NCBI RefSeq assembly: GCF_001590685.1 | Contig: NZ_CP014616.1 | Span: forward strand, 667,501-731,500 | From: Sporosarcina psychrophila | GTDB taxonomy: Bacteria; Bacillota; Bacilli; Bacillales_A; Planococcaceae | Reading direction: 5' to 3' | Length of the DNA stretch: 64,000 nt | Part shown: in pieces, positions 34,740 through 44,040 of the stretch | Layout: the number at the start of each line of letters is the position of its first letter | How positions within the stretch are numbered: the stretch's first letter is position 1 | Notes under the pieces: generated by a model | The model's database searches: none | Told to the model about the DNA's origin: nothing | The model's input: only the letters and a program-made list of their open reading frames with translations | Made by a program: the position numbers and the translations under genes

Positions 34740-35175
34740 AAATAAATTCTATTGCCTGATCTTGATTGGCGGCTAGTTCGGGCAACTTGTTGATGGGTAC
34801 CCAGCGATGGCAAAATATCATACCGTCGTCTTCGCCACCTCCATATACACGGTGTTCCCACCCATCATGTTCTTTACCGATAAACGTGAGGTGAAAAATA
34901 TTCCTTTCATAGATAACATTCTTATGTTCAGGGAAGTAATTCGATTTAATAACTTTCCCTTTCAACTCTAAATCTTCTCTATTAATACCTGTTTCTTCTT
35001 CGATTTCCCGATATAATGCGTCTATCAGAAGCTCGTCAACTTCAATTGTTCCTCCGGGGACCTGTAAGCCGGCGTTAGGATTATCTTTATGCTCGAACAC
35101 CAGAATTTCCCGCTTGGTACCCTCACCTTTTGTAATATAAGCTAATACTTTTCTTTTTAGTTCCACTGTGTTCAC
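34738..35175 (-). CDS. NUDIX hydrolase
   Basis: 145 aa. The complete NUDIX box (G-x5-E-x7-REUxEExGU) is seen in GGTIEVDELLIDALYREIEEETGI, near residues 41-64. The substrate cannot be told from sequence. Encoded against its neighbours, its 3' end touching the repeat cluster. Confidence 0.88.
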   Translation of the reverse strand: MNTVELKRKVLAYITKGEGTKREILVFEHKDNPNAGLQVPGGTIEVDELLIDALYREIEEETGINREDLELKGKVIKSNYFPEHKNVIYERNIFHLTFIGKEHDGWEHRVYGGGEDDGMIFCHRWVPINKLPELAANQDQAIEFI

Positions 35176-35438
35176 CCCGCTTTAGTTTATTAAATATACA
35201 CAATATTCCGTCCTCCGGCAAGCAGGTACTTTGCTACATATTTGTTGAAATAAAGAATTTCATTGAATTCATTAAAGCTATTCATTGTTGAACGCCTTCG
35301 TTCACTTTTTATATTGGTATTCACTTGTTCAACATGTCTAGTCACAAATAGTTCATGTAAATCGTTTTAAACGTAACTACTGGGTGGTATAGAGGGTATA
35401 CAATAGAATCATGATGTATTTGAAAGGACATGGTGCAA

Positions 35439-35534
35439 GTGTACAAAATACATGAAAAAAGACTTATATGGCTTGCATTTATTATTGCAGGAATTATGCT
35501 GTTATCAATTTTCGGTAAAATCTTCGGGAGCTAA
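35439..35534 (+). CDS. 31-aa membrane peptide upstream of cydA
   Basis: GTG start behind AAAGGA (35422-35427). The peptide begins MYKIHEKRLIW, has one transmembrane helix (LAFIIAGIMLLSIFG) and ends KIFGS with TAA, 14 bp before cydA. The positive-inside charge pattern and the close spacing support a real gene. I do not recognise it; it may be an extra small subunit or assembly peptide of the bd oxidase. Confidence 0.6.
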   Translation: MYKIHEKRLIWLAFIIAGIMLLSIFGKIFGS

Positions 35535-35548
35535 AGGGGGATACGCAG

Positions 35549-36895
35549 ATGGGAAATGAAGAAGCAGTCTTTTTTTCAAGGGTCTTAACCGAAACAACTT
35601 TATCATTCCATATTATTTATGCAACAATTGGCGTCGGAGTACCGTTGATGATTATGATCGCACAATGGGTTGGCATAAAGAAAAACGATGATCACTATAT
35701 TTTACTTGCACGACGTTGGGCAAGAGGTTTTATCATTACAGTTGCCGTTGGTGTCGTAACAGGAACCGCAATCGGTTTACAATTATCCTTGTTATGGCCT
35801 AATTTCATGGAACTTGCAGGGAACGTCATTGCACTTCCGTTATTTATGGAGACGTTTGCATTCTTTTTTGAAGCAATTTTCCTTGGTATTTACTTATATA
35901 CATGGGATCGTTTTGAAAACCAAAAGAAACATTTTCTATTACTTATTCCGGTTGCCATCGGAGCATCCTTTTCTGCGGTGTTCATCACAATCGTTAACGC
36001 ATTCATGAATGCACCAAGAGGGTTTGATATCGTTAATGGTGAATTCGTTAACGTCAATCCGCTACTTGCGATGTTCAATCCAGCGATGCCGACGAAAGTG
36101 GCACACGTTGTTGCGACTTCTTATATGACAGCTGCTTTTGTGCTTGCAGCGATTGCAGCGTTCCGCCTGTTAAAAGGTTCGAATCATGAATACCACAAAA
36201 AAGCACTTTATCTAACGATGAAAGTTGGGCTTGTCTTTGCAATTGCATCAGCAATTATCGGTGACTTCTCAGGAAAATATTTAGCGGAGTATCAACCTGA
36301 AAAATTGGCTGCCGCAGAATGGCATCTTGAAACAAGTGAAAATGCGCCGCTGATAATGTACGGCATTCTCAAAGATGGAGAAGTTAAATATGCCATCGAA
36401 ATACCATATGCATTATCATTCCTTGCACACGGTAGTTTTACTCAAGAGGTAGCTGGTCTGGATCAATTCCCTGAAGATGAAGTTCCGCCACTTTACATCC
36501 ATTACTTATTCGACATAATGGTGTCAATTGGTATTTGGATGACCCTTCTATCGGGCGTATTTTGGTTAGGGGTTCAACGAGGTTGGAAAATGGTTGCTAC
36601 GAAATGGTTCCGCTGGCTTATCGTACTCGGTGGCCCTCTAACACTAGTAGCGATTGAAGCCGGTTGGTGGCTTGCTGAAGTTGGTAGACAGCCATGGATT
36701 CTAAGAGGTATTATGCGAACGCAGGACGCTGCTACGACGAGCGGACATGTTGACTCCATGCTTATCTTGTTCTGCTTGCTTTATCTTGTCCTAGGAGTCG
36801 GTAGTATAGTCGTACTGAGAAAAATGTTCCGAAACAATCCAGTTGAACGCGAAATTGAAGATCGTGATACGGAGAAAGGCGGCGACGTGCTATGA
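35549..36895 (+). CDS. cydA: Cytochrome bd-type quinol oxidase subunit I
   Basis: 448 aa, about nine transmembrane helices. It oxidises quinol and reduces oxygen to water. Likely haem ligands: His in TLSFHIIY (near residue 20), His in KVAHVVATSY and Met in LFDIMVSIG. The GRQPW segment is conserved. The Q-loop is short, as in the bd/CIO type of Bacilli. AAGGGGG precedes ATG 35549. It overlaps cydB by 4 bp. Confidence 0.95.
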   Translation: MGNEEAVFFSRVLTETTLSFHIIYATIGVGVPLMIMIAQWVGIKKNDDHYILLARRWARGFIITVAVGVVTGTAIGLQLSLLWPNFMELAGNVIALPLFMETFAFFFEAIFLGIYLYTWDRFENQKKHFLLLIPVAIGASFSAVFITIVNAFMNAPRGFDIVNGEFVNVNPLLAMFNPAMPTKVAHVVATSYMTAAFVLAAIAAFRLLKGSNHEYHKKALYLTMKVGLVFAIASAIIGDFSGKYLAEYQPEKLAAAEWHLETSENAPLIMYGILKDGEVKYAIEIPYALSFLAHGSFTQEVAGLDQFPEDEVPPLYIHYLFDIMVSIGIWMTLLSGVFWLGVQRGWKMVATKWFRWLIVLGGPLTLVAIEAGWWLAEVGRQPWILRGIMRTQDAATTSGHVDSMLILFCLLYLVLGVGSIVVLRKMFRNNPVEREIEDRDTEKGGDVL

Positions 36896-37917
36896 CACTC
36901 GAGATACTAGGCATATCCGTTCTATGGACTTTCCTGTTCGGTTATATACTGATTGGTGCCATTGATTTTGGAGCAGGTTTTTTCAATGCCTACAGCACGC
37001 TCACTGGCCGTCAGCATATTTTGACCAACATTATTCAGCGCTATTTATCGCCTGTTTGGGAAGTGACCAACGTTTTCTTAGTGTTCTTCTTTGTTGGGAT
37101 TATTGGGTTTTTCCCGAAAACAGCGTTTTATTATGGAACGACGTTATTAATCCCCGTCAGCATTGGGATTATCCTACTGGCCATCCGTGGTTCCTATTAT
37201 GCATTTGAGACATATGGGGCGCGTGGACACAAAGGGTATTCGTTCATGTACGGCCTTGCCGGAATACTTATTCCAGCATCGCTGTCCATCGTACTTACCA
37301 TTTCTGAAGGTGGATTTATCGACATGGTAAACGGCAATCCCGTACTCGATTATTGGAGGCTGTTCTCCAGTCCGTTGACCTGGTCGATCGTTGTGTTAAG
37401 CATCGCCGCAACGCTTTATATATCGGCGGTATTCCTGACTTGGTATGCGAATAAAGCACGTGATGTTGCAGCGACGAATATGATTCGGAAATATGCGCTC
37501 ATCTGGGCATTGCCGACTATTATCACAGCAGGGGGCATTATATTCGAACTAAGAAATCACAATCCGGAACATTACACTAACATCCAAAACTTCTGGCCCA
37601 TGTTCCTTATCTCGTTTATCATGTTCATCGGAACGGTTTGGCTAATCTGGAAGCGCCGTAATTACGGTCTCGCGTTCCTATTGCTAGTGGGCCAGTTTGC
37701 CTTCGCCTTCTTTGGCTATGGTGCGTCCCATTATCCATACTTGTTGTACCCGTACTTAACGATTTACGACAGTTTCACGAACCCGGCCATGGCCATCTCG
37801 CTTATCGTGGTGTTCATCATGGGACTTGGGCTGCTGATTCCGTCATTGTACTTGCTCATGCGTCTATTCCTATTCGATAAAGACTACGTCCGCGGAAAAG
37901 GCGACTACCACGCATAA
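36892..37917 (+). CDS. cydB: Cytochrome bd-type quinol oxidase subunit II
   Basis: 341 aa with about eight transmembrane helices, the structural partner of CydA. The N-terminal GAIDFGAGFFNAY segment is the family hallmark (DFGxG). Translationally coupled to cydA, followed 13 bp later by a short membrane ORF. Confidence 0.94.
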   Translation: MTLEILGISVLWTFLFGYILIGAIDFGAGFFNAYSTLTGRQHILTNIIQRYLSPVWEVTNVFLVFFFVGIIGFFPKTAFYYGTTLLIPVSIGIILLAIRGSYYAFETYGARGHKGYSFMYGLAGILIPASLSIVLTISEGGFIDMVNGNPVLDYWRLFSSPLTWSIVVLSIAATLYISAVFLTWYANKARDVAATNMIRKYALIWALPTIITAGGIIFELRNHNPEHYTNIQNFWPMFLISFIMFIGTVWLIWKRRNYGLAFLLLVGQFAFAFFGYGASHYPYLLYPYLTIYDSFTNPAMAISLIVVFIMGLGLLIPSLYLLMRLFLFDKDYVRGKGDYHA

Positions 37918-37930
37918 GGAGGAATGGTCC

Positions 37931-38050
37931 ATGAATCACTTTTTAATGTTTTACGCACCTTTCATCGTCCTCATCGGGGGACTCGTCGTTGCGTTCGTTA
38001 TTGCACCAATGGACGGAGCCATAAAGAAGCAGATTGAAAAAGAAAAGTAA
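37931..38050 (+). CDS. cydS: CydS-type small subunit of the bd oxidase
   Basis: 39 aa: MNHFLMFYAPFIVLIGG, one transmembrane helix, then a charged tail IKKQIEKEK. Ribosome binding site AAGGAGG lies 8-14 bp upstream. A ~33-aa single-helix subunit (CydS) encoded after cydB is known from the Geobacillus bd oxidase structure, and the MYAP-like start matches what I recall of it. Assigned by position and size. Confidence 0.75.
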   Translation: MNHFLMFYAPFIVLIGGLVVAFVIAPMDGAIKKQIEKEK

Positions 38051-38598
38051 AAGAGAGCAGACGTCGATTGTGGCGTCTGTTTTTTGTTGGTGATCGGTAG
38101 GCGGGCGTATGTGGGTGCGAACCGATCATATAAGAAGGCAATCAGTCATAAGCGTGTGCGAACCGATCATAAAAAAGTAGGCAACCGATCGTAAGCGTGT
38201 GCTGACCGATCATAAAAGTTGGTAGCCAATCATAAGTGCGTGCGAACCGATCATAAAAGTAGGCAACCGATCGTAAGCGTGTGCTGACCGATCATAAAAG
38301 TTGGTAGCCAATCATAAGTGCGTGCTGACCGATCATATATGTAGGCAATCGATCATAAGTGTGTGCTAACCGATTATAAAAGTAGGCAACCGATCATAAG
38401 TGTACACTGACCGATCATATAGGTTAGTTTACCGATTATATGGGTGGACCAACCGAGCATATACAAGTGCCGACTAGCCAAACAAAATCTACTCCCGCAG
38501 TAAAGTACATGTTTTGTCTAATAGATGCCCACGCGACATCTGTTTTTTCACCCTCAGCATGGTAAACTAAAGACATCTGAAATTTGGAGGAAAATATA
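38051..38598. other. Intergenic region dominated by repeat array 2
   Basis: 548 bp without a gene. A short hairpin (CAGACGTCGATTGTGGCGTCTGTTTTTT, 38058-38086) terminates cydABS; the repeat array follows to about 38465. About 38470-38598 holds the leader and GGAGG site of rlmCD. Confidence 0.75.
38092..38465 (-). repeat. 41-bp tandem repeat array 2 (CCGATCAT/CAATCAT type)
   Basis: About 17 copies of a CCGATCATA-like word spaced alternately 20 and 21 bp (for example at about 38251, 38271, 38292, 38312, 38333, 38353, 38374, 38394, 38415), so the full unit is 41 bp. Spacers such as AAGTAGGCAA and AGCGTGTGCTGA alternate. Reverse complemented, the words are those of array 1 at 2.9 kb. Confidence 0.92.
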
Positions 38599-39960
38599 AT
38601 GTCATATAGTGTAAATAGAAACGATCGTCTCAGCGTCTACGTAGAAGATTTAACGCACGATGGTTCGGGCGTAGCAAAAGTGGACGGCTATCCGCTTTTC
38701 ATCCCCGGTGTACTTCCAGGCGAAGAGGTTGATATACAAGTAGGTAAAACATTGAAAAAATACGGCTTTGGCAGGCTGTTAAATATAACGAAAGCATCCC
38801 CTGATCGTGTAAAACCGCCTTGTCATGTATTCTCAGAATGCGGTGGATGTCAGATGCAACACTTGTCTTACGAAGGTCAACTTGTGCAAAAGCGTAAAAC
38901 AGTACGTGATGTAATGGACCGTGTCGCAAAACTCCCCCATGTGCCAGTGCACCCAGTAAAAGGGATGGACGACCCTTGGCGCTACCGCAATAAATCACAA
39001 ATCCCTTTCAGTGAGCGGGATGGAAAAGTTGTTTCTGGATTTTATAAATCGCGTACACATCACATCGTTGACACAGATATCTGTCTCATCCAAAGTCATG
39101 AAGCAGATGACCTAATGGCTATGTTGAAATATGAGCTACATGCAATCGGCGTTGATGCCTATGATGAAAAGACTCACTTAGGTTTGCTTCGTCACTTAAT
39201 TGTCCGGAAAGGACGTACCTCAGGCGAAGTAATGGTTGTTTTAGTAACGCGCAAAAAGAAATTTACGCAGAAAGATGCAGCCATAGAACTTATTAAACGT
39301 GTCGTTCCAAATGTAACGTCAATTATGCAAAACTTTAACACCGAGAGAACGAACGTTATTTTCGGTGATGAAACAGTTTTGTTATACGGGGAACCGGTTA
39401 TTGTCGATTCAATCGGCAACATCGATTTCGAAATATCTGCACGCTCTTTCTACCAAGTGAACCCTGTACAGACGGAAGTCCTTTACGGACAGGCACTAGA
39501 GTACGCACAGCTAACAGGAAATGAATCTGTCATCGATGCGTATTGCGGTATTGGTACAATTTCGTTGTTCATCGCACAAAAAGCAAAAGAAGTTTATGGC
39601 GTTGAAATCGTTCCCGAAGCAATCGAAGACGCTAAACGCAACGCGGAATTGAATGGCATAAATAACGCGCATTTCGAAGCAGGCCCTGCTGAAGTCGTCA
39701 TTCCGAAATGGTATGCAGATGGCAAACGATTCGACGTGCTGGTTGTTGATCCACCGCGTAAAGGCTGCGACGAAGAACTTTTGAAAACAATTTTGGAGTA
39801 TAAGCCAAAACGTGTTGTTTACGTATCATGTAATCCAGGTACACTTGCACGGGATTTACGCATACTTGAAGATGGCGGTTATCGCACGCAGGAAGTACAG
39901 CCGGTTGATATGTTCCCTCATTCGAGTCATGTGGAGTGTGTGGCTTGGTTGGAGATTTGA
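38599..39960 (+). CDS. rlmCD: 23S rRNA (uracil-5-)-methyltransferase RlmCD
   Basis: 453 aa, TrmA/RumA family, methylating U747 and U1939 of 23S rRNA in Bacillus. N-terminal TRAM domain (residues ~3-60), Fe-S cysteines in [19 protein letters not shown]-binding [12 protein letters not shown] and the nucleophile Cys in [16 protein letters not shown] 38599 follows GGAGG. Its last codons ([10 protein letters not shown], stop) recur four times downstream, marking this 3' end as an insertion site. Confidence 0.96.
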   Translation: MSYSVNRNDRLSVYVEDLTHDGSGVAKVDGYPLFIPGVLPGEEVDIQVGKTLKKYGFGRLLNITKASPDRVKPPCHVFSECGGCQMQHLSYEGQLVQKRKTVRDVMDRVAKLPHVPVHPVKGMDDPWRYRNKSQIPFSERDGKVVSGFYKSRTHHIVDTDICLIQSHEADDLMAMLKYELHAIGVDAYDEKTHLGLLRHLIVRKGRTSGEVMVVLVTRKKKFTQKDAAIELIKRVVPNVTSIMQNFNTERTNVIFGDETVLLYGEPVIVDSIGNIDFEISARSFYQVNPVQTEVLYGQALEYAQLTGNESVIDAYCGIGTISLFIAQKAKEVYGVEIVPEAIEDAKRNAELNGINNAHFEAGPAEVVIPKWYADGKRFDVLVVDPPRKGCDEELLKTILEYKPKRVVYVSCNPGTLARDLRILEDGGYRTQEVQPVDMFPHSSHVECVAWLEI

Positions 39961-39964
39961 TTTG
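39928..39964 (+). repeat. rlmCD 3'-end repeat, copy 1 (putative attachment site, native gene end)
   Basis: A 37-bp segment covering [10 protein letters not shown], the stop and 4 bp beyond. It recurs without mismatch at 42869-42905. Confidence 0.85.
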
Positions 39965-40649
39965 TAGCTCAATAATAAATATTACCGAATTCCATATCTA
40001 ACTCAATATTATCCCGGTTTTCCTAATAGGATTCCGGGGTTTTTTCTTATCTAAACCATCATAATCCCTAAATTCCCCAATAATACTCTCTTTCTTAACT
40101 CCACTATCCCTTGGGGTTCCTGACTTTATTCGATATACTATCCGAAACAGTTCGCCGATTTGCCCAGAATCATTCCAGTTGTATTTCTAATCGTTTATTC
40201 TTCTTTCCAATATTTTTTCTTCAATTTCTTCTCTCTCTTATTTCGGAGAACTATATTCCAACTCTGAAAAAACGTGTGAAAAACAGACGAAGAAGCGGCG
40301 TTTTTGGGGTTGAAAAGTGCGGGAATCGGAGTTCGGTCGGAGAACTTTATTAAATTGGAAACGAAGGAATGCGGGTTTGAGGCGGGATTTTCAGGTGAAT
40401 AAAATTATCGTTACACGCCGAACTCATTATGATAATGTGGTTACGCAGGTCATTATACAGGAATAACTGGGTGGTCAGTACCAACCTTCAAAGATTCCTA
40501 ATTATAACCAACATAGAGCCTAAATTATGACAATTAAATAACAAAAGCTCCGTAGAAAAAGTACAGGATAAGAAATAATTTGTACTGATTTCTTTGAGAT
40601 ATATACTTGTGACAAGTATAATCAAATAAAAGGCTGGAAGTGGGAATAA
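39965..40649. other. AT-rich spacer at the left end of the first cassette
   Basis: A hairpin with T tail (CCCGG...CCGGGG, 40011-40047) ends rlmCD. The rest, to the HEPN gene, has no credible gene; an 80-codon frame at 40111-40353 has no ribosome binding site and low-complexity composition. A leader with GGAAGTGGG precedes the next gene. Confidence 0.6.
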
Positions 40650-42101
40650 ATGCAAGCGAGTGATTATATTAATTGGTGGGAAGCGAATAAAGAAACAGGA
40701 TTGGAAGATGTAAAGGCAACTTTTATAGCCCTCTTTTCTAAAGAAGAATTTTTACCATCAATCTATCACCCAATTTTATATAAGTATCTTAAAAATCACC
40801 AAATGAAACATTGGGACGAAGAGATATTTTCTTTTTCTAAGGATAAAATTCGAGAAATTGAGGATAAAGTAGGAAAGGAAGTCATGTCTTCGACTCTACT
40901 ATCAAATTTCCATCTCTTATTATATGCTTATCAAAGCATATTAGATTTAGAGGAAAGAATAATGATGATGAATAGATTTAAAGGTAATGAAGAACTTAAA
41001 GCAAATATTTTCAGCATTAATATCTATAATGACCTACTGAATACAGCGTTCAGTAACACATTGAAACTATTTATTGAATTTCAAAGTGTTACCGAGGGGA
41101 GTAATCTATTTCAAAAAAATTTAACCGCACAAATTGAATGTTTAGCCAGTTCAAAAAGAGGATACAAAAAAATTACGGATTTAGCAGATTCAAATGTCCG
41201 TAATGCAATATCTCACGGTGGTGTAAAAGTAATTGGCACAAAGATGGTGTTTTCTTATAGAAAAGGAGCACAACACTTGCAACAAGAATCCACGGTATAT
41301 GACTTCAAAGACTCTATTTTGCAACTATACGACGGAGTAACTGCTATTATACTAGCTTGGTTTGGCTACCTATGTGAAGAAAATGTTTCCTATAATGAAG
41401 TATATGGAAATGATTCTGTCCACGAGGATACCTCACTTTTTTTTGAGAGGCTATCTATATCAACGTTGCTAACGACCTGCGATAAAATATTTCAACTAGA
41501 AGTTAACAATAAAGAAGAAAAAAGAGAACATGTAAATGTTGAATTTACAGGCATAGATTTAGATATTGATTCAAGAGTTTTTCTTGGTTTGTGTACTGCG
41601 GAAAGGATATTTCATCTAAGAAAGTTATCTACAAAAGATACTATAATGGTTTCTTTTCATTCTTCTAAAGTTACGAGCTCTTTTTTCACAATCGATTGTT
41701 CTGTAATTAGTGACTTAACAAAAGGCACAATCGATATGGGAGGAGCATGGCAACATGTAGTAGACAGCAAAAATGTATTGATGTTTCCAATCAATGACGA
41801 AGATAGAAATGAATTTGAGGATTCTTTTCGTTATTACCCAGATATAGAAACTGACGACTATCATTTAACGGAAGTGGAAGATATTAGCTTAGAAGATAAG
41901 AAAAGGTTTAAAGCTGTTGCATATCTTAAAAGAGCAACAAGATCTCGTCATGTACGAGAAGCGGTTGAGGAAATAATCAGCCGAATAAAGGTTTTAGAAA
42001 ATCATGGTTTTTCATCTCACAAAGTAAAAAATGGGAGAATGCAAGCAGATATAATTTACTTGGTTCTATACAAAAAAGAAGTTCGTAGAGGAAAAGACTG
42101 A
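40650..42101 (+). CDS. Hypothetical protein with a HEPN-type RNAISH motif
   Basis: 483 aa, not recognised as a named family. Residues ~85-240 are helical and contain SNVRNAISHGG (Arg184, Asn185, His189), an R-x4-H motif of the form RNxxxH typical of HEPN ribonuclease domains. A C-terminal half (residues ~290-480) mixes strands and helices, with a basic end. Base composition is more AT-rich than the core genes. It is the only gene between two perfect 37-bp rlmCD tails. HEPN proteins act as toxin or anti-phage ribonucleases, or in RNA metabolism, so a defence role is plausible but unproven. Confidence 0.75.
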   Translation: MQASDYINWWEANKETGLEDVKATFIALFSKEEFLPSIYHPILYKYLKNHQMKHWDEEIFSFSKDKIREIEDKVGKEVMSSTLLSNFHLLLYAYQSILDLEERIMMMNRFKGNEELKANIFSINIYNDLLNTAFSNTLKLFIEFQSVTEGSNLFQKNLTAQIECLASSKRGYKKITDLADSNVRNAISHGGVKVIGTKMVFSYRKGAQHLQQESTVYDFKDSILQLYDGVTAIILAWFGYLCEENVSYNEVYGNDSVHEDTSLFFERLSISTLLTTCDKIFQLEVNNKEEKREHVNVEFTGIDLDIDSRVFLGLCTAERIFHLRKLSTKDTIMVSFHSSKVTSSFFTIDCSVISDLTKGTIDMGGAWQHVVDSKNVLMFPINDEDRNEFEDSFRYYPDIETDDYHLTEVEDISLEDKKRFKAVAYLKRATRSRHVREAVEEIISRIKVLENHGFSSHKVKNGRMQADIIYLVLYKKEVRRGKD

Positions 42102-42343
42102 TCCTTATTTCCAAACAACAATAATTTCGTTGCTCAAATTCAATATGACATTGATATGAAATTTCCAATTCGCAATGGGTTCGTAGACCCTCATCTAAAA
42201 CGCAGACGTGAAGAAACATTAGAATATAATTGGAATCCTAATTTCTAGGAGGTGGTAATATGGCAATGTATGTCTACGAAGATAAAGGAAGAACAATAGA
42301 ACTCCATGCTAAAGACGCTTTAAAGGAGGATAAGATTTAATGT
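42102..42343 (+). pseudogene. Short coding remnants after the HEPN gene
   Basis: In frame from 42102 to the TAG at 42246, a coding-like stretch ends FVDPHLKRRREETLEYNWNPNF but has no own start until ATG 42156. After AGGAGGTGG, ATG 42260 opens a 27-codon frame (MAMYVYEDKGRTIELHAKD...) that also stops early. They look like ends of decayed genes carried with the cassette. Neither is recognised. Confidence 0.4.
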
Positions 42344-42868
42344 GTTCTGCATGGAAGTTATTAGTGAAAATCAAATAGTAGTAATACCTAAATAGTTTTT
42401 TGACAAGCTGTTAGTAATAAAGGTTGACTGCTTTTTTCATATCTGGAAAGGAGGAAATGAAATCTTTAAATACAATGGAAAATGAATCCGAGCCAGTGAC
42501 AAAAGCCTAGTCCAGCATTCTGTCTTAGCAGGATTTGGTATCATTTTCCTACTTGTGAAGATAGCATTTTACATAGCATCAATCATGCAAGTGGATTGGC
42601 AGACTGTCACGGTGTCTTCTAATCCAACAACTTCATAGACCGTACTTCTTTGTGAGTGTAGGAGGAGTTGTAGAAGACAGTATGATCTATCCATACGAAC
42701 TAGTTTTTATTAATAAAACAGGTATAAAGAATTAGTTGAATCGCAATAAATTCAAACTTAAACGAAAGAATGCGAAGCAGTCTGACGATTTTTTTGAATC
42801 GTCTCCAAATTTGTGTTCACAAGCGAGTGACGAGGTAAATCCTTTGTATCCACATACTTGTGAGGACA
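42344..42868. other. Gene-free remnant DNA in the first cassette
   Basis: A stretch near 42508-42640 translates to a hydrophobic segment (VLAGFGIIFLLVKIAFYIAS) without a start and with an early stop, probably a membrane-protein fragment. Nothing else is recognised. Confidence 0.4.
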
Positions 42869-42905
42869 CATGTGGAGTGTGTGGCTTGGTTGGAGATTTG
42901 ATTTG
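42869..42905 (+). repeat. rlmCD 3'-end repeat, copy 2
   Basis: Perfect 37-bp match to 39928-39964, followed by its own terminator. No rlmCD coding sequence precedes it. Confidence 0.9.
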
Positions 42906-42914
42906 AGGATAAGG

Positions 42915-42947
42915 AAAACGGGAAAAGGTGAATCTTTTCCCGTTTTT
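42915..42947. terminator. Terminator behind rlmCD tail 2 (also serves the reductase gene)
   Basis: AAAACGGGAAAAGG pairs with CTTTTCCCGTTTT. It works in both directions and lies 5 bp from the stop of the minus-strand gene. Confidence 0.8.
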
Positions 42948-42951
42948 AAAA

Positions 42952-43650
42952 TCATAAAAACTCAGACAGTTGCTGTTGACGTTTATCGAGCATAATTTGT
43001 TCGGGTTTGATCCCTTGTTCACGCAGCAATTCAATATTCTGCATGAGGAATTCGTCACTGCCAACTATATAGAACTGTCCGTCTTTATCGGCAGTTAGAT
43101 TTTTCACTTCTTCATAGTAGTCTTTCCGATTATCGACGAACCGTGATATGAATTTCTTATCAGGTGCAGATTCAAAAATAGTAGAGAATAGGAAATCCTT
43201 TGACGAATCGATGTTTAAGGAATGAACTTGATTGACGTTTTCCGCACGTTCAAAGTAATCAAGTACAAGTGGTCTGAAAGTTGCCAGGCCAACGCCTGAT
43301 GACAATAGATAAACATTTTTGTTTTCTCTTTTAAGTGGTATATTCGAATGAGTTTTAAATATTGCAACTTCATTGCCAACTTCAAGATTTCTTAAGGTCG
43401 CTTTAAACTCGGAGCAATGTTCTCTGATACGTGTTGTAATGCCAATTGAATTTTCATGAGGTAAAGTGGATATTGACATGTGGCGAATTAAGCTACGGTT
43501 CGGCTTATCTCCAGCGTTAAAACCTTTAAGTGCGAAATGAGTGTGGGAACCTTCCTCCCATGAAAAGTCCTTCGGACGATCGAGCAAGTATGTTTTCACT
43601 TCAGGAGTTTCTTCAATAATTTTATTTATTTTAGTCCAGTATATTTGCAT
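42952..43650 (-). CDS. FAD/NAD(P)-binding reductase (ferredoxin-NADP reductase fold), iron-regulated
   Basis: 232 aa. The FNR-like layout is seen: an N-terminal beta barrel with the flavin motif IRHMSIST (RxxS-like), a VYLLSSGVGLATFRP nucleotide-binding glycine motif near residue 115, and a C-terminal GQFYIVGSDEFL. Small reductases of this type often serve siderophore or haem iron release. A clear Fur box lies about 60 bp upstream, so induction by iron starvation is expected. Ribosome binding site AAGGGAG. The physiological partner is unknown. Confidence 0.8.
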   Translation of the reverse strand: MQIYWTKINKIIEETPEVKTYLLDRPKDFSWEEGSHTHFALKGFNAGDKPNRSLIRHMSISTLPHENSIGITTRIREHCSEFKATLRNLEVGNEVAIFKTHSNIPLKRENKNVYLLSSGVGLATFRPLVLDYFERAENVNQVHSLNIDSSKDFLFSTIFESAPDKKFISRFVDNRKDYYEEVKNLTADKDGQFYIVGSDEFLMQNIELLREQGIKPEQIMLDKRQQQLSEFL

Positions 43651-43700
43651 TATACTCTCCCTTTACATTTATATTTTCTGTCACTATTAAATATATAGTA

Positions 43701-43720
43701 GTTGATAACGATTATCAATT
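43701..43720 (-). promoter_or_regulatory. Fur box
   Basis: TTGATAACGATTATCAA is a perfect 7-3-7 palindrome and fits the Bacillus 7-1-7 Fur motif with one mismatch. It lies in the promoter region of the reductase gene. Confidence 0.85.
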
Positions 43721-43949
43721 AAATGGTTTTTTATTTCAAGTCTTGCAAAAAAACTTTAATTAAATCAGGTTAGCTAGAATACTTAATAAAAAGTTCCTAT
43801 GTAACATTGAACTATGAATCCAATGTTGCATGCGAAAATTAATTTCTTCATACTCACTTCTTGTTAGTTAAAGTATTTGATGACAAACAACTATTTAAAA
43901 GGGAAGCAACTGAAATATATACATGAATGATGGTGTAGGTGAATACACA

Positions 43950-43982
43950 TATGTCGAATGCGTTGCATGGTTGGAGATTTGA
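43950..43982 (+). repeat. rlmCD 3'-end repeat, copy 3 (diverged at synonymous sites)
   Basis: Reads TAT GTC GAA TGC GTT GCA TGG TTG GAG ATT TGA, that is [10 protein letters not shown] and stop. The protein end is kept but the codons differ from copy 1, as expected if it came from another strain's rlmCD. Confidence 0.75.
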
Positions 43983-43998
43983 AACGAGATATTGAATG

Positions 43999-44040
43999 AA
44001 AGGTGAAGAATCATTTTTAACTTGATTCTTCACCTTTTAT
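43999..44040 (+). terminator. Terminator behind rlmCD tail 3
   Basis: AAAGGTGAAGAATCA pairs with TGATTCTTCACCTTTT. Confidence 0.8.

Noticed and set aside
38092-38465. CRISPR or plasmid-type iteron origin
   Set aside because: Repeats are near continuous with alternating 20/21-bp spacing, and no replication initiator gene lies nearby.
40111-40353. 80-codon frame after rlmCD
   Set aside because: No ribosome binding site, an odd Phe/Ser/Arg-rich composition and overlap with cassette-end sequence; treated as non-coding.
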